Of a stretch of 64,000 bases of DNA, positions 44,821-54,815 are shown piece by piece. Position 1 is the stretch's first letter; each line of letters opens with the position of its first letter. The translations under genes and the position numbers were made by a program. Source of the stretch: Methylotenera oryzisoli (GTDB lineage Bacteria > Pseudomonadota > Gammaproteobacteria > Burkholderiales > Methylophilaceae); the NCBI RefSeq assembly GCF_004661485.1, contig NZ_PQVH01000008.1, forward strand, positions 124,001 through 188,000, in the 5' to 3' direction. The notes under the pieces were generated by a model. The model searched no databases. It saw nothing but the letters and a program-made list of their open reading frames with translations, and had not been told where the DNA came from.

Positions 44821-45747
44821 ATGAAAAAAACAGCATTCTTTTTTCCAGGCCAAGGCTCACAGTCAGTGGGTATGATGAGTGGCTTTGGTGACAATAAAAT
44901 CATCCGTGATACATTCCAAGAAGCATCCGATGTTTTAGGTGTGGATTTTTGGGCAATGGCAACGGAAGCCAATGAACTGATTAACGAAACTACCAACACT
45001 CAACCTATTATGCTAACAGCAGGTATAGCTACTTGGCGTGCATGGCAGGCTTTATCCGACCAAATGCCAGCAGTAGTAGCGGGGCATAGCTTGGGTGAGT
45101 ACACGGCATTGGTAGCCGCTGGCGCGCTATCATTTAAAGATGCGTTGCCGCTAGTAAGATATCGCGCGGAAGTGATGCAAAGTGCCGTGCCTGCGGGCGT
45201 GGGTGCAATGGCTGCAATTTTAGGGTTGGATGATGATGCAGTGCGCGCTGTCTGTACTGAAGCTGCGCAAGGTGAGGTGCTGGAGGCGGTTAATTTAAAC
45301 TCACCAGGACAAGTGGTCATTGCCGGTAACAGAGCTGCTGTAGAGCGCGGCATGGAAGCTGCGAAAGCTAAAGGTGCCAAACGTGCGCTGGCTTTGCCTG
45401 TAAGCGTACCATCTCACTGTGCACTAATGCGTCCAGCTGCGCTTAAGTTGGCAGACTATTTAGCCAGTGTAACGATTAATGCACCGCTAATTCCAGTAGT
45501 ACATAATGCTGATGTCGCGGCTTACAGTGACAGTGATAAAATAAAGGACGCACTGGTACGCCAGTTATATAGTCCGGTACGCTGGGTTGAAACCGTGCAG
45601 CATATCGCCACACAAGGCATTGTGCAGTCTGCGGAGTGTGGTCCTGGTAAAGTATTAGCAGGATTGACTAAACGCATAGTTGCGGAACTGCCATGCATTG
45701 CATTAACAAGTAATGACGCATTACTTGAGCTCAAAAATACACTTTAG
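44821..45747 (+). CDS. fabD: Malonyl-CoA:ACP transacylase
   Basis: The product has 308 residues. FFFPGQGSQSVGMM begins it. The nucleophile elbow is AGHSLGEYTALVAAG with Ser90; His199 is in SVPSHCALMRPAA. It loads malonate onto ACP. It lies between fabH and fabG in the standard order. Confidence 0.97.
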   Translation: MKKTAFFFPGQGSQSVGMMSGFGDNKIIRDTFQEASDVLGVDFWAMATEANELINETTNTQPIMLTAGIATWRAWQALSDQMPAVVAGHSLGEYTALVAAGALSFKDALPLVRYRAEVMQSAVPAGVGAMAAILGLDDDAVRAVCTEAAQGEVLEAVNLNSPGQVVIAGNRAAVERGMEAAKAKGAKRALALPVSVPSHCALMRPAALKLADYLASVTINAPLIPVVHNADVAAYSDSDKIKDALVRQLYSPVRWVETVQHIATQGIVQSAECGPGKVLAGLTKRIVAELPCIALTSNDALLELKNTL

Positions 45748-45780
45748 AAAATATACTTTAAAAATTATAAGAGGTTGCTT

Positions 45781-46521
45781 ATGTTAGCTGGTCAAATTGC
45801 ATTAATTACAGGCGCAAGCCGCGGCATTGGTGCTGCTATTGCTTTAGAGTTAGGTAAGCAAGGCGCAATTGTCATCGGTACCGCAACGTCTGACAAAGGA
45901 GCATCAGCCATCAGTGAGACACTGGCTGCTGCTGGCATTCAAGGTGAAGGTATGTCCTTAGATGTGAATGATGCAGCTCAAGTGGAAACTACGCTAAAAG
46001 CTATTGGTGAAAAGTACGGTGACGTGAGTGTTCTTGTTAACAATGCAGGCATCACGCGTGACACTTTACTCATGCGTATGAAAGATGATGATTGGGATGC
46101 GGTTATCAGCACTAATTTAACTTCAGTGTTTCGTATGAGCCAAGCAGTGTTACGCCCGATGATGAAGGCGCGTGCAGGGCGCATTATTAGCATTTCATCT
46201 GTAGTGGGTCACATGGGTAATGCAGGTCAAACTAACTATGCCGCTGCCAAAGCTGGCATGACTGGGTTCACAAAATCATTGGCTGCCGAAGTTGGAAGCC
46301 GCGGAATTACTGTAAACTGTGTGGCTCCAGGTTTTATTGAAACTGATATGACAGCAGAGCTGTCTGAAGACATCACCAATAAAATGCTTGCTCGCATTCC
46401 GGTAGGGCGCTTAGGGTCAGTCAAAGAAATTGCAGCTACTGTTGCATTCTTAGCCTCACCTAATGCGGCTTATATCACTGGTGAAACTATCCACGTGAAC
46501 GGCGGAATGTTGATGGTTTAA
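45781..46521 (+). CDS. fabG: 3-oxoacyl-ACP reductase
   Basis: The product has 246 residues. GASRGIGAAIA is the NADPH motif; NNAGIT, Ser140 (ISISSVVG), Tyr153 and Lys157 (YAAAK) are the catalytic set. I start at 45781 (MLAGQIALITG), with AAGAGG 6 bp upstream; the in-frame TTG at 45775 would overlap that site. It reduces 3-oxoacyl-ACP. Confidence 0.97.
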   Translation: MLAGQIALITGASRGIGAAIALELGKQGAIVIGTATSDKGASAISETLAAAGIQGEGMSLDVNDAAQVETTLKAIGEKYGDVSVLVNNAGITRDTLLMRMKDDDWDAVISTNLTSVFRMSQAVLRPMMKARAGRIISISSVVGHMGNAGQTNYAAAKAGMTGFTKSLAAEVGSRGITVNCVAPGFIETDMTAELSEDITNKMLARIPVGRLGSVKEIAATVAFLASPNAAYITGETIHVNGGMLMV

Positions 46522-46574
46522 TGGTGTTTTTATATATAGACACCATTAGATTTGCTATCAATTGATTAAGTTTT

Positions 46575-46602
46575 TTGTATTATTGTTGAGTTTTGGTAGA
46601 AT
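46575..46602 (+). promoter_or_regulatory. Candidate promoter for acpP
   Basis: TTGTAT (46575-46580), 16-bp spacer, TAGAAT (46597-46602), about 60 bp before the acpP start, in an AT-rich gap of 141 bp. A separate acpP promoter would fit the high demand for ACP. Confidence 0.45.
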
Positions 46603-46662
46603 GTTGCCTTAGCTGAACTATTTTTTATATTTAAGCTATTTTTTATATTAAGGGGTATTTAG

Positions 46663-46899
46663 ATGTCTGACATCGAACAACGTGTTAAAAAAATTGTTGC
46701 TGAACAACTAGGTGCAAATGAAGCTGATGTTAAAAATGCATCATCATTTGTAGATGATTTAGGTGCTGATTCACTAGATACAGTGGAGTTGGTAATGGCG
46801 CTAGAAGAAGAATTTGACTGCGAAATCCCTGATGAAGAAGCAGAAAAAATCACTACAGTTCAATTAGCGATTGATTACATCAATACTAACCTCAAATAA
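46663..46899 (+). CDS. acpP: Acyl carrier protein
   Basis: The product has 78 residues and is acidic. [18 protein letters not shown] carries Ser37, the phosphopantetheine site. It carries the growing chain for FabH/FabG/FabZ/FabF and for LpxA/LpxD. AAGGGG lies 8 bp upstream. Confidence 0.98.
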   Translation: MSDIEQRVKKIVAEQLGANEADVKNASSFVDDLGADSLDTVELVMALEEEFDCEIPDEEAEKITTVQLAIDYINTNLK

Positions 46900-46909
46900 A
46901 TTCACAATT

Positions 46910-46945
46910 AGGCAGTTTGCTCGTTCAGGGCTTGCTGCCTTTTGC
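46910..46945 (+). terminator. Weak terminator after acpP
   Basis: AGGCAG (46910-46915) and CTGCCT (46935-46940) followed by TTTTG. The loop is long, so this is a tentative call. The 242-bp gap to fabF shows nothing else clear. Confidence 0.35.
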
Positions 46946-47141
46946 CTTTTTGTTTCCTAATCCCAGTCTGCCAGTGTTTTTAGAGGAGATTCTAGATTCC
47001 ACTGGATAAGTTTTACCTTAAGACCTAGGGAAGTCAGAAACCGAGATAGTCCTGTTGTACAGTGCTAGTTGCACAGTTTAAGTTGCGAGCAATTTGTAGC
47101 AATTTAATGCACATAGTAAAGAATTCTTAGAGGTATCCTGT

Positions 47142-48374
47142 ATGTCTAAACGTAGAGTGGTTGTTACTGGTCTTGGCGTTGTATCACCGGTAGGTATTGG
47201 TGTTAAAACTGCTTGGGATAATCTTGTTGCTGGCAAGTCCGGCATTACACAAATTACTAAATTTGACACGAGCGCATTTGCATCGACAATTGCTGGTGAG
47301 GTCAAAGATTTTAATCCTGAAGATTTCATCACTGCCAAAGATGCTAGACGTATGGATACGTTTATTCAATACGGTTTAGCTGCCGCGATTGAAGCAGTGA
47401 AAGATTCAGGTATTGTTGCCACCGAAGAAAATGCCGAACGTATCGGCGTTTCGATTGGTTCAGGTATCGGCGGCATGCAACTGATTGAGGACACCGACAT
47501 TCTGTACAAAGAGTCTGGTCCACGCAAAATATCTCCATTTTTTATCCCTGGCACGATCATCAACATGATTTCAGGTAACTTAAGCATTATGTTTGGCTTT
47601 AAAGGCCCTAATGTTTCGATTGTTACTGCCTGTACAACTGGCACGCACTCTATTGGTGATGCTTCACGCATGATTGAATATGGCGATGCAGATGTGATGA
47701 TTGCTGGTGGCGCAGAAGCTGCTATTACCCGTTTAAGCGTTGGTGGCTTTGCTGCGGCGCGAGCACTTTCAACACGCAATGATGACCCAGCAACCGCTAG
47801 CCGCCCATGGGATAAAGACCGTGATGGCTTCGTGATTGGTGAGGGCGCTGGTGTGATGGTGCTGGAAGAGTACGAGCATGCCAAAAAACGTGGTGCAAAG
47901 ATTTATGCGGAATTAAGTGGTTACGGCATGAGTGCTGACGCTTACCATATGACTGCGCCAAATATGGACGGCCCACGCCGCTCTATGCGTAATGCAATGC
48001 AGAATGCTGCTATTAATCCAGATGCAGTGCAATACGTCAACGCACACGGCACATCAACACCACTTGGTGATACCAATGAAACCAATGCAATTAAAGCTGC
48101 ATTTGGTGAGCATGCTTACAAATTAGTGGTTAACTCAACTAAATCAATGACAGGCCATTTACTTGGCGGTGCCGGCGGTTTGGAATCAGTGTTTACTGTA
48201 TTGGCAATTCACAATCAATTGTCACCACCTACCATCAATATCTTTAACCAAGATCCTGATTGTGATTTGGATTACTGTGCGAATACTGCACGTGATATGA
48301 AAATTGAGTATGCGCTGAAAAACAACTTTGGTTTTGGTGGTACGAACGGCAGTTTGGTGTTTAAAAAAATCTAA
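47142..48374 (+). CDS. fabF: 3-oxoacyl-ACP synthase II
   Basis: The product has 410 residues. The catalytic Cys164 lies in [14 protein letters not shown]; His residues are in [11 protein letters not shown] (about 304) and [10 protein letters not shown] (about 341). The C-terminal [14 protein letters not shown] is typical. It condenses longer acyl chains and adjusts fluidity. The start has AGAGG 9-13 bp upstream. Confidence 0.97.
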   Translation: MSKRRVVVTGLGVVSPVGIGVKTAWDNLVAGKSGITQITKFDTSAFASTIAGEVKDFNPEDFITAKDARRMDTFIQYGLAAAIEAVKDSGIVATEENAERIGVSIGSGIGGMQLIEDTDILYKESGPRKISPFFIPGTIINMISGNLSIMFGFKGPNVSIVTACTTGTHSIGDASRMIEYGDADVMIAGGAEAAITRLSVGGFAAARALSTRNDDPATASRPWDKDRDGFVIGEGAGVMVLEEYEHAKKRGAKIYAELSGYGMSADAYHMTAPNMDGPRRSMRNAMQNAAINPDAVQYVNAHGTSTPLGDTNETNAIKAAFGEHAYKLVVNSTKSMTGHLLGGAGGLESVFTVLAIHNQLSPPTINIFNQDPDCDLDYCANTARDMKIEYALKNNFGFGGTNGSLVFKKI

Positions 48375-48398
48375 CTAGCCATTTAGTTGCTGTAATCT

Positions 48399-48432
48399 AA
48401 GCCCGCATTGGTCGTCAATCGCGGGCTTTTTA
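48399..48432 (+). terminator. Terminator after fabF
   Basis: AAGCCCGC (48399-48406), ATTG and CAAT extend the stem inward, GCGGGCTT (48421-48428), then T-run. It closes the fatty-acid cluster before pabC. Confidence 0.88.
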
Positions 48433-48493
48433 TTCACCGTTACATGGTGTATTAGGTAGTGTATTTATGATGTGTATGGTTTAATTACGCCTT

Positions 48494-49330
48494 ATGGCTT
48501 CTCATCATACATCTTTAATTAACGGCAGTTTTGATCAAACCATTTCCGCCACAGACCGTGGCTTTACCTACGGAGATGGTGTGTTCCGCACCATGAAAAT
48601 TAAAGATGGGCAGCCCGTCAGTTGGCCTTTTCATTATCAGAAGTTAGTTGCAGATTGTGCAGTAATCGGTATTGTCTGCCCGAGTGCAGAACTGTTAATG
48701 TGTGACATTCAACTGCTGTTTCCAATTGACGAATTTGACAATGGACAAGTACAGGTTGTAAAAATCATTATTACCAGAGGCGAGGGCGAGCGCGGTTATG
48801 CACCACCTGCTGTGACGATTCCCACACGTGTATTAATTAAATCAGCCATGCCCACGTATGCTGACGCCCATTACATTCAAGGTGTGCGGTTGCATCTGTG
48901 TGACACGCGCTTGGCACTGCAGCCCAAGCTAGCAGGCATTAAACACTTAAATCGCCTTGAAAACATTCTGGCGCGTATGGAGTGGCGTGATGAATCAATA
49001 TTTGATGGACTGATGCTGGATCATGACGATAGCGTCATTGAGTGCACTATGAGTAATATTTTTGCGCGCGTGGGCAAACAGTTATACACCCCAGATTTAA
49101 ATGCGTGCGGCGTGGCTGGCATCACTAGGCAGCGCATCCTTGGTTTAGAGGCCTTACTTGGTTTAAACACTCACATTACGACGCTATCATTGCCAGAGCT
49201 ATTCAATGCAGATGAAGTAATTATTTGTAATAGTTTATATGGCGCATTTCAGGTAACCGCCATAGGCGATCAAACATGGGAGCAACAGACGTTGGCTTCT
49301 ACAATTAGAAATATACTGACTCATGGTTAA
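48494..49330 (+). CDS. pabC: Aminodeoxychorismate lyase (PLP enzyme)
   Basis: The product has 278 residues, fold-type IV PLP. DRGFTYGDGVFRTMKI is the start motif; Lys150 in LAGIKHLNRLENILAR is the likely PLP lysine. It releases pyruvate to give 4-aminobenzoate for folate. It overlaps mltG by 8 bp, a common pairing. Confidence 0.93.
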   Translation: MASHHTSLINGSFDQTISATDRGFTYGDGVFRTMKIKDGQPVSWPFHYQKLVADCAVIGIVCPSAELLMCDIQLLFPIDEFDNGQVQVVKIIITRGEGERGYAPPAVTIPTRVLIKSAMPTYADAHYIQGVRLHLCDTRLALQPKLAGIKHLNRLENILARMEWRDESIFDGLMLDHDDSVIECTMSNIFARVGKQLYTPDLNACGVAGITRQRILGLEALLGLNTHITTLSLPELFNADEVIICNSLYGAFQVTAIGDQTWEQQTLASTIRNILTHG

Positions 49331-50318
49331 ACGTATTAAAAGATGGTTGATTATCTGCCTAGTTTCAATAGTATTGATAACAGCTTGGCTGGCGTATTAC
49401 GCTATTTCTCCGCTCAGATTACAACCTAGCAGCCAGGAGGTAGTGATTGCCCCCAATAGCGGGCTACGCAGCATTGCCAATCAATTAGTTACTCAAGGTG
49501 TGTTACGTGAGCCATGGCGCTTTATTTTGCTCGCCAAGCTTTTAAATAAAGAGCAGTATTTACAGGCCGGTAGCTACACTTTAAACAAAAATGTTTCCCC
49601 TTATCAGCTATTGCTGTCGCTCAATTATGGTAAAGCAACGCAAGGCAGTGTCACCTTTATTGAGGGACGCACCTTTGCACAAATGCGTGAGAAACTCGCT
49701 AAGAATGATGCGGTGAAGCAAACTACAACGACGTTGTCAGACCGTGAGATTATGCAGTTATTGGGTTCTAAATACACAACACCTGAAGGTTTGTTTTTCC
49801 CTGACACGTTTTACTTTAATCGTCACACGCCAGACATTGCGTTGTTAAAAATCAGCTACGATGCGATGCAGGCTAAGCTGAATAAAGCATGGCAAACTCG
49901 AGACCCAAACTTACCTTACAAAGATAGCTATGAAGCGCTAATTATGGCTTCAATTATCGAAAAAGAAACGGGAAAGCCTAGCGAACGCCCAATGATCGCA
50001 GGTGTTTTTGTCAACAGAATGCGGTTTGGTATGCGTTTGCAAACCGACCCTACCGTCATTTATGGCATGGGCTTGCAGTATGACGGTAATATCCGCAAAA
50101 AAGACTTGCTAACAGATACCCCTTATAACACTTATACCAGAAGCGGTTTGCCACCAACGCCAATTGCGATGCCAGGCATGGCTTCTATCGAGGCTGCATT
50201 ACACCCGGCTGACACTAAAGCGCTGTATTTTGTAGGCAAGGGTGATGGTAGCCACGCTTTTTCTAATAATTTAAATGAGCATAACCGTGCGGTAGTGCTT
50301 TATCAGTTGAAGAAATAA
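49323..50318 (+). CDS. mltG: Endolytic murein transglycosylase MltG
   Basis: The product has 331 residues. A membrane anchor (LIICLVSIVLITAWLAYY, 9-26) is followed by the YceG domain. The catalytic Glu213 lies in ASIIEKETGKPSERP; VNRMRFGMRLQTDPTVIYG is typical. It cuts nascent glycan strands in the periplasm. It lies between pabC and tmk. Confidence 0.96.
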   Translation: MVKRIKRWLIICLVSIVLITAWLAYYAISPLRLQPSSQEVVIAPNSGLRSIANQLVTQGVLREPWRFILLAKLLNKEQYLQAGSYTLNKNVSPYQLLLSLNYGKATQGSVTFIEGRTFAQMREKLAKNDAVKQTTTTLSDREIMQLLGSKYTTPEGLFFPDTFYFNRHTPDIALLKISYDAMQAKLNKAWQTRDPNLPYKDSYEALIMASIIEKETGKPSERPMIAGVFVNRMRFGMRLQTDPTVIYGMGLQYDGNIRKKDLLTDTPYNTYTRSGLPPTPIAMPGMASIEAALHPADTKALYFVGKGDGSHAFSNNLNEHNRAVVLYQLKK

Positions 50319-50321
50319 AAT

Positions 50322-50927
50322 ATGACAGCAAAGTTTATTACTTTAGAGGGCATGGATGGCGCGGGTAAAAGCACCCATATCGCTGATATCATTAAGGCAA
50401 TTAGCGCACGTGGTGTAGAGGTGGTCTCCACACGTGAGCCGGGTGGTACCGAGCTAGGTGAGCGCCTACGCGAGTTGCTACTGCATGAAGCAATGCACCC
50501 TGAAACCGAAACCCTGCTGATGTTCGCAGCTAGGCGCGAACATATTGCCAATGTGATTGCACCTGCATTAGCACGCGGCGCCTACGTACTGTCTGATCGA
50601 TTTACAGACGCAACTTATGCTTACCAATGCGGCGCTAAGGGCGTATTAGCCTCAAAAATAGAGCAGCTGGAGTTGTGGGTGCAAGAAAGCCTGCAGCCAG
50701 ACTTAACCTTGCTTTTTGATGTGCCGGTTGAGGTCAGTATGCAGCGTTTGTCGGCAGCACGCACCCCAGATAAGTTTGAAAGAGAATCTGCTGATTTTTT
50801 TACGCGCATTCGTCATGCTTATCTACAACGTGCACAACAAAACCCGGCAAGATTCAAAGTGATTGATAGTAACCGTCCTTTAGATGAGGTTGCCAGATCT
50901 GTAATGCAGGCAATAGCATCGCTGTGA
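50322..50927 (+). CDS. tmk: Thymidylate kinase
   Basis: The product has 201 residues. The P-loop is EGMDGAGKSTH; STREPGGTELGERLR and LSDRFTDATYAYQ follow. It phosphorylates dTMP. It starts 3 bp after mltG and overlaps holB by 4 bp (GTGA). Confidence 0.97.
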   Translation: MTAKFITLEGMDGAGKSTHIADIIKAISARGVEVVSTREPGGTELGERLRELLLHEAMHPETETLLMFAARREHIANVIAPALARGAYVLSDRFTDATYAYQCGAKGVLASKIEQLELWVQESLQPDLTLLFDVPVEVSMQRLSAARTPDKFERESADFFTRIRHAYLQRAQQNPARFKVIDSNRPLDEVARSVMQAIASL

Positions 50928-51943
50928 CTAATATGAGCAATGTTGCTGACATTTACCCATGGCAAACCCAAATTTGGGAGCGTTTAGCGCAAGGTGGCCA
51001 ACGCTTGCCGCATGCAATTTTACTGCATGGCAGAGCGGGTATTGGTAAGTACGACTTTGCGCGCAGCTTTAGCCAAGCACTTTTATGTTTGAATAGGGCG
51101 TCCAACGGAGCCGCATGCAAAACGTGCCCAAGCTGCAACTGGTTTAACGATGAGAGTCACCCAGACTTCCGCCTGTTAAGCCCTGAGCAAGAAACAGAAG
51201 CTGAAGATGCTGCGCCGAGCAAAAAAACCAAGAAAAAAACACAGATATCTGTTGCACAGATTCGCGATCTAAGTGATTTTTTAAGTTTATCCAGCCATCA
51301 AAGTAGTGGTGTGCGCATCGTGTTACTGCATCCGGCTGAAACCTTAAATATTGCTTCTGCAAACGCACTGCTCAAAATGCTGGAAGAGCCAGCACCAGGC
51401 GTGATTTTCATTTTGGTTGCCCATCAGCTGCAGCGTTTACTGCCAACCATCATTAGCCGCTGCCAAAAAATCAACATGCCAGTACCTAGCGAACTGCAAG
51501 CGCTTTCGTGGCTTGAACAGCAGGGCGTAAAAAATGCAAAGCAACAATTAGCCTATTTAGAAGGTTCGCCAATTAAGGTGTTTGCTGAGCAAATGCAATT
51601 TGACCAACTCTCTGAGATATGGCGCCATTTAGCGCTGGGCGCAAAGTTAGAGCCTTATGTACTTGCTCCTATGTTAATTGCTAACTCAGCCGAAGCTGGC
51701 GTGATTACCATCCAAAAGTGGCTATATGATATGGTCGCCGTTAAGTTAGGTCAGCAGGCACGCTATCATTTGCAGCACATCGGTGCTTTGCAAGCGCTGG
51801 CGGACAGAGTAAACTTAAGTCGGTTGTTCGATATGCATAAAAAACTGAACGAGTTAAGAAAATTGGCTTCGCATCCGCTGAACCATGATCTGCAGATGGA
51901 GGGCTTATTGCTTGATTACACTAAGCTTTTTACTACAGCGTAA
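50924..51943 (+). CDS. holB: DNA polymerase III subunit delta'
   Basis: The product has 339 residues from a GTG at 50924, or 336 from an ATG at 50933; neither has a clear Shine-Dalgarno site, and coupling to tmk is likely. HAILLHGRAGIGKYDFA is the degenerate Walker A. A zinc-binding knot is seen in CKTCPSCNWFNDESHPDF. It is part of the clamp loader. Confidence 0.94.
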   Translation: MTNMSNVADIYPWQTQIWERLAQGGQRLPHAILLHGRAGIGKYDFARSFSQALLCLNRASNGAACKTCPSCNWFNDESHPDFRLLSPEQETEAEDAAPSKKTKKKTQISVAQIRDLSDFLSLSSHQSSGVRIVLLHPAETLNIASANALLKMLEEPAPGVIFILVAHQLQRLLPTIISRCQKINMPVPSELQALSWLEQQGVKNAKQQLAYLEGSPIKVFAEQMQFDQLSEIWRHLALGAKLEPYVLAPMLIANSAEAGVITIQKWLYDMVAVKLGQQARYHLQHIGALQALADRVNLSRLFDMHKKLNELRKLASHPLNHDLQMEGLLLDYTKLFTTA

Positions 51944-52051
51944 TTTTTAGAATTTTATAAAACACAGTAATTCTAAATATTTTTAATTTCGATATTCTTT
52001 GTTAACTTAACAGAATCAACACATTAAGTAGAACCCCAATAGAGTTTAATT

Positions 52052-52435
52052 ATGGCTGAAGATACACAAGACGAAATTAAAACCCCCAACACCATTACAC
52101 CCAAGCCTGGCGTACTATCACTGGCAATCAAGGAAAAAGCAGCGCTCTATGCGGCATATATGCCGTTTTTAGTGGGCGGAGGCTTGTTCATCCCAACAAC
52201 GAAATCATTTCAGATAGGGGAAGAAGTATTCATGCTGCTGAGCCTGATTGATGATCCGGTTAAGTTAAAAGTGGTAGGTAATGTCGTTTGGGTTACGCCA
52301 AATACGCAAGGTAATAAACCGCAGGGTATTGGTGTTCAATTTAACGAAAAAAGCGGTGGCTTAGAAGCGCGCACTAAGATTGAAGGATTGCTCGGTAACG
52401 CTTTAAAATCATTACGTGCTACCCATACCATTTAG
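52052..52435 (+). CDS. pilZ: PilZ-domain protein (type IV pilus PilZ)
   Basis: The product has 127 residues. LVGGGLFIPTTKSFQIGEEVFMLLSL and VVGNVVWVTPNTQGNKPQGIGVQF match the type IV pilus PilZ subgroup, which often lacks the c-di-GMP RxxxR motif, as here. Its place after holB and before tatD is conserved in beta- and gammaproteobacteria. It probably acts in pilus assembly with PilB. Confidence 0.9.
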   Translation: MAEDTQDEIKTPNTITPKPGVLSLAIKEKAALYAAYMPFLVGGGLFIPTTKSFQIGEEVFMLLSLIDDPVKLKVVGNVVWVTPNTQGNKPQGIGVQFNEKSGGLEARTKIEGLLGNALKSLRATHTI

Positions 52436-52459
52436 TCGAAAACCATTTAATTAAACACC

Positions 52460-53230
52460 ATGCTTGTTGATTCTCATTGCCATCTTAATTTCCCAGAGCT
52501 ATTAGCCAACCTACCTGCGATTAAACAATCTATGCAGGATAATCAGGTTAGCCATGCACTATGCATATCTGTCACCTTGCCGGACTTTCCTCAAGTATTG
52601 GCACTTGCTGAGGAAAATGAAAATTTTTATGCCTCTGTTGGCGTGCATCCCGATTATGAGGATATTCAGGAGCCAACCGTAGAGGAACTGATTAAACTGG
52701 CCAATCACCCCAAAGTAATTGCGATTGGGGAAACCGGGTTGGATTACTTTAGACTTACCGGTGATTTAGAATGGCAGCGCACCCGTTTTCGCACCCATAT
52801 TCGTGCCGCGATTGCCACAGGCAAACCGCTGGTGATCCATACGCGCAACTCACCTGAAGATACATTGCGCATTATGCGCGAAGAGAATGCACAGCAAGTT
52901 GGTGGAGTAATGCATTGTTTTACCGAAAGTTTAGATGTTGCACTGGAAGCGATTGCACTAGGTTTTTATATTTCGTTCTCTGGGATTATTACCTTTAAGA
53001 ATGCGCATAGCATTAAAGAGGTTGCCAAGCACGTTCCGCTGGATAGAATTTTAGTGGAAACGGACTCTCCTTATTTAGCGCCTACACCTTATCGTGGCAA
53101 AACAAACCAGCCTAGTTATGTGAAACACGTGGCGGAGGAGGTGGCTAATTTACGCGGTATCTCTTTTGACACACTTTCCACAGCAACTACTGAAAACTTC
53201 TTCAGATTATTTAAACACGCTAAGCGCTAA
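52460..53230 (+). CDS. TatD-family metal-dependent hydrolase
   Basis: The product has 256 residues. MLVDSHCHLNF holds the HxH metal ligands. SVGVHPDY, AIGETGLDYF, LVIHTRNS, GVMHCFTES and ETDSPYLAP complete the active site. It is closest to YcfH, which follows holB in E. coli. The substrate is probably DNA or D-aminoacyl-tRNA-type; not certain. Confidence 0.93.
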   Translation: MLVDSHCHLNFPELLANLPAIKQSMQDNQVSHALCISVTLPDFPQVLALAEENENFYASVGVHPDYEDIQEPTVEELIKLANHPKVIAIGETGLDYFRLTGDLEWQRTRFRTHIRAAIATGKPLVIHTRNSPEDTLRIMREENAQQVGGVMHCFTESLDVALEAIALGFYISFSGIITFKNAHSIKEVAKHVPLDRILVETDSPYLAPTPYRGKTNQPSYVKHVAEEVANLRGISFDTLSTATTENFFRLFKHAKR

Positions 53231-53284
53231 TATCAGGTGAGCAGTAAGCGTTATAAATCAAGTAACATCAGATAAAGGCAGTCA

Positions 53285-54046
53285 ATGCAATTAACCATGT
53301 TAGGCGTAGGTTCCAGTGCCGGCACACCGATGATAGGTTGCCAATGCAGCACATGTGTATCTACCGATAAGCGCAATCATAGAACGCGTTGTTCAAGTGC
53401 AATTACTCTGGATAATGGCAAGGTTATTCTGATTGATACTGGCCCAGATCTGCGCCAGCAGGCTTTAAGAGAAGGGCTAATGAACGTAGATGCAGTGCTT
53501 TATACGCATACCCACGCAGACCACTTGCATGGGATTGATGATTTACGTGCCTACTGCCAGAGGCAGCGTTGCCAGATTCCGTTATACGGTAGCCCGGAAG
53601 CAATGCGGCATATTGCCGATAAGTTTGGTTACACGCTGCGTGAAGCTGGCGATTTTTGGGACTTACCCATTTTAAAAGTAAACCCGGTTACTTCATCGTT
53701 TACGTTATTTGAGCAAACTATCACCCCCATTCCTATTAAGCACGGGCATAGTGATATATACGGCTACCGTATTGGAAACTTGGTTTACTTAACTGATGTA
53801 TCAGCAATACCCGCTAGCTCGATGGAGTTTTTAAATGATGTCGATGTACTGCTATTAGATTGTTTACGCATCACGCCGCATTATACGCACGTTAACTTGG
53901 AACAAAGCCTTGGATTGGCTAGTCAGATAGGGGCCAAAGCTACTTATTTAATCCATATGACGCATGATTTGGAGTATGCCGCACTTACTGCGCAACTGCC
54001 AGCGAATGTGTTTGTCGGCTACGACGGATTAAAAATTAAAATTTAG
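53285..54046 (+). CDS. MBL-fold hydrolase, PhnP-like
   Basis: The product has 253 residues. THTHADHLHGIDDL is the HxHxDH motif; IPIKHGHSDIYGYRIG and LTDVSAIP supply further ligands. CQCSTCVSTDKRNHRTRCSSA near the N-terminus is the PhnP-type metal site. PhnP hydrolyses cyclic phosphate esters, but no phn genes lie nearby, so the substrate is open. Confidence 0.9.
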   Translation: MQLTMLGVGSSAGTPMIGCQCSTCVSTDKRNHRTRCSSAITLDNGKVILIDTGPDLRQQALREGLMNVDAVLYTHTHADHLHGIDDLRAYCQRQRCQIPLYGSPEAMRHIADKFGYTLREAGDFWDLPILKVNPVTSSFTLFEQTITPIPIKHGHSDIYGYRIGNLVYLTDVSAIPASSMEFLNDVDVLLLDCLRITPHYTHVNLEQSLGLASQIGAKATYLIHMTHDLEYAALTAQLPANVFVGYDGLKIKI

Positions 54047-54087
54047 CAGTAAACCGATTGCTCAGTGTATCGTTTGTTAATGCACGG

Positions 54088-54113
54088 TTCAATGAGATAA
54101 TTCAGTGAGATAA
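54088..54113 (+). repeat. Tandem 13-bp repeat upstream of the small exported gene
   Basis: TTCAATGAGATAA (54088-54100) is followed directly by TTCAGTGAGATAA (54101-54113), 25 bp before the start codon. It could be a binding site in the 5' region. Confidence 0.5.
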
Positions 54114-54138
54114 TAAAGCGTTAATTTTGGAGATAGAT

Positions 54139-54516
54139 ATGCAATTTAGTTTTAAGAAAGCCTTAACAACCGTAGCAATGGCCTCATTCTTAGTGGCTTC
54201 CATTTCAGTGACGCATGCTGCTCCCAAAACTTATACTGAAAATGAGTTTTTGAGTACATTTAGTGGAAAGAATAAAAAAGTAATTACTGATAAGCTAGGT
54301 GCGCCTTTCAAAAAGGAAATGTCTGTTAAACCATCGGGTGCCAATACAGTCATGCTTAAAGCTGGTGCAGATGAAAGCAAATCTAAACCAGTTAAAGTTG
54401 AAATGTGGTACTACAAGAATATCGTGAAATACGACCCAAAACGTACTTATAAAGAAACTGAAATTACGTTTGTTAATGATAAAGCAATGAACATTGCATT
54501 CTTTAACAACCGTTAA
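54139..54516 (+). CDS. Small exported protein, possibly BamE/SmpA-like fold
   Basis: The product has 125 residues. I start at 54139 (MQFSFKKALTTVAM) with TTGGAG 6 bp upstream. A signal peptide ends near VTHAA (about residue 28). The mature part has ITDKLGAPFKKEMSV, VKVEMWYYKNI and EITFVNDKAMNIAFF. The 'I...LG.P.......WyY......y.itF' pattern resembles the BamE/OmlA fold, but no lipobox is seen. Function unknown. A 13-bp tandem repeat lies just upstream. Confidence 0.7.
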   Translation: MQFSFKKALTTVAMASFLVASISVTHAAPKTYTENEFLSTFSGKNKKVITDKLGAPFKKEMSVKPSGANTVMLKAGADESKSKPVKVEMWYYKNIVKYDPKRTYKETEITFVNDKAMNIAFFNNR

Positions 54517-54815
54517 TCCATAAAATCACACCTAATCGCTTAAAACGCTACTTGTAAGCTCAGCCCGCTCGCGTCCAAAAGTTGCGTTTTAAGTTTCAGT
54601 AGATTCAGCATCACCCATAGGCACAGCACAATACTAGGCAAGTTAAAGTCCAGCAATCCTGTATTGCAAGTGGTGCTCATTGTTAAACTATCACTGTAAA
54701 GCAGTTTGCCATAGCACTGAAATGTGGTTTAAACTAGTTCATATCTAAGCGTTATTATGCTGCATATATCACTAGCGATATCATTTGCTCACCCAGTTTG
54801 GAGGTGATGAACAAT
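54517..54815. other. Intergenic region without a recognised gene
   Basis: These 299 bp contain no convincing ORF or RNA gene. The last bases hold GGAGGTG, the ribosome-binding site of the next gene. A promoter must lie here, but I see no clear hexamer pair. Confidence 0.4.
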
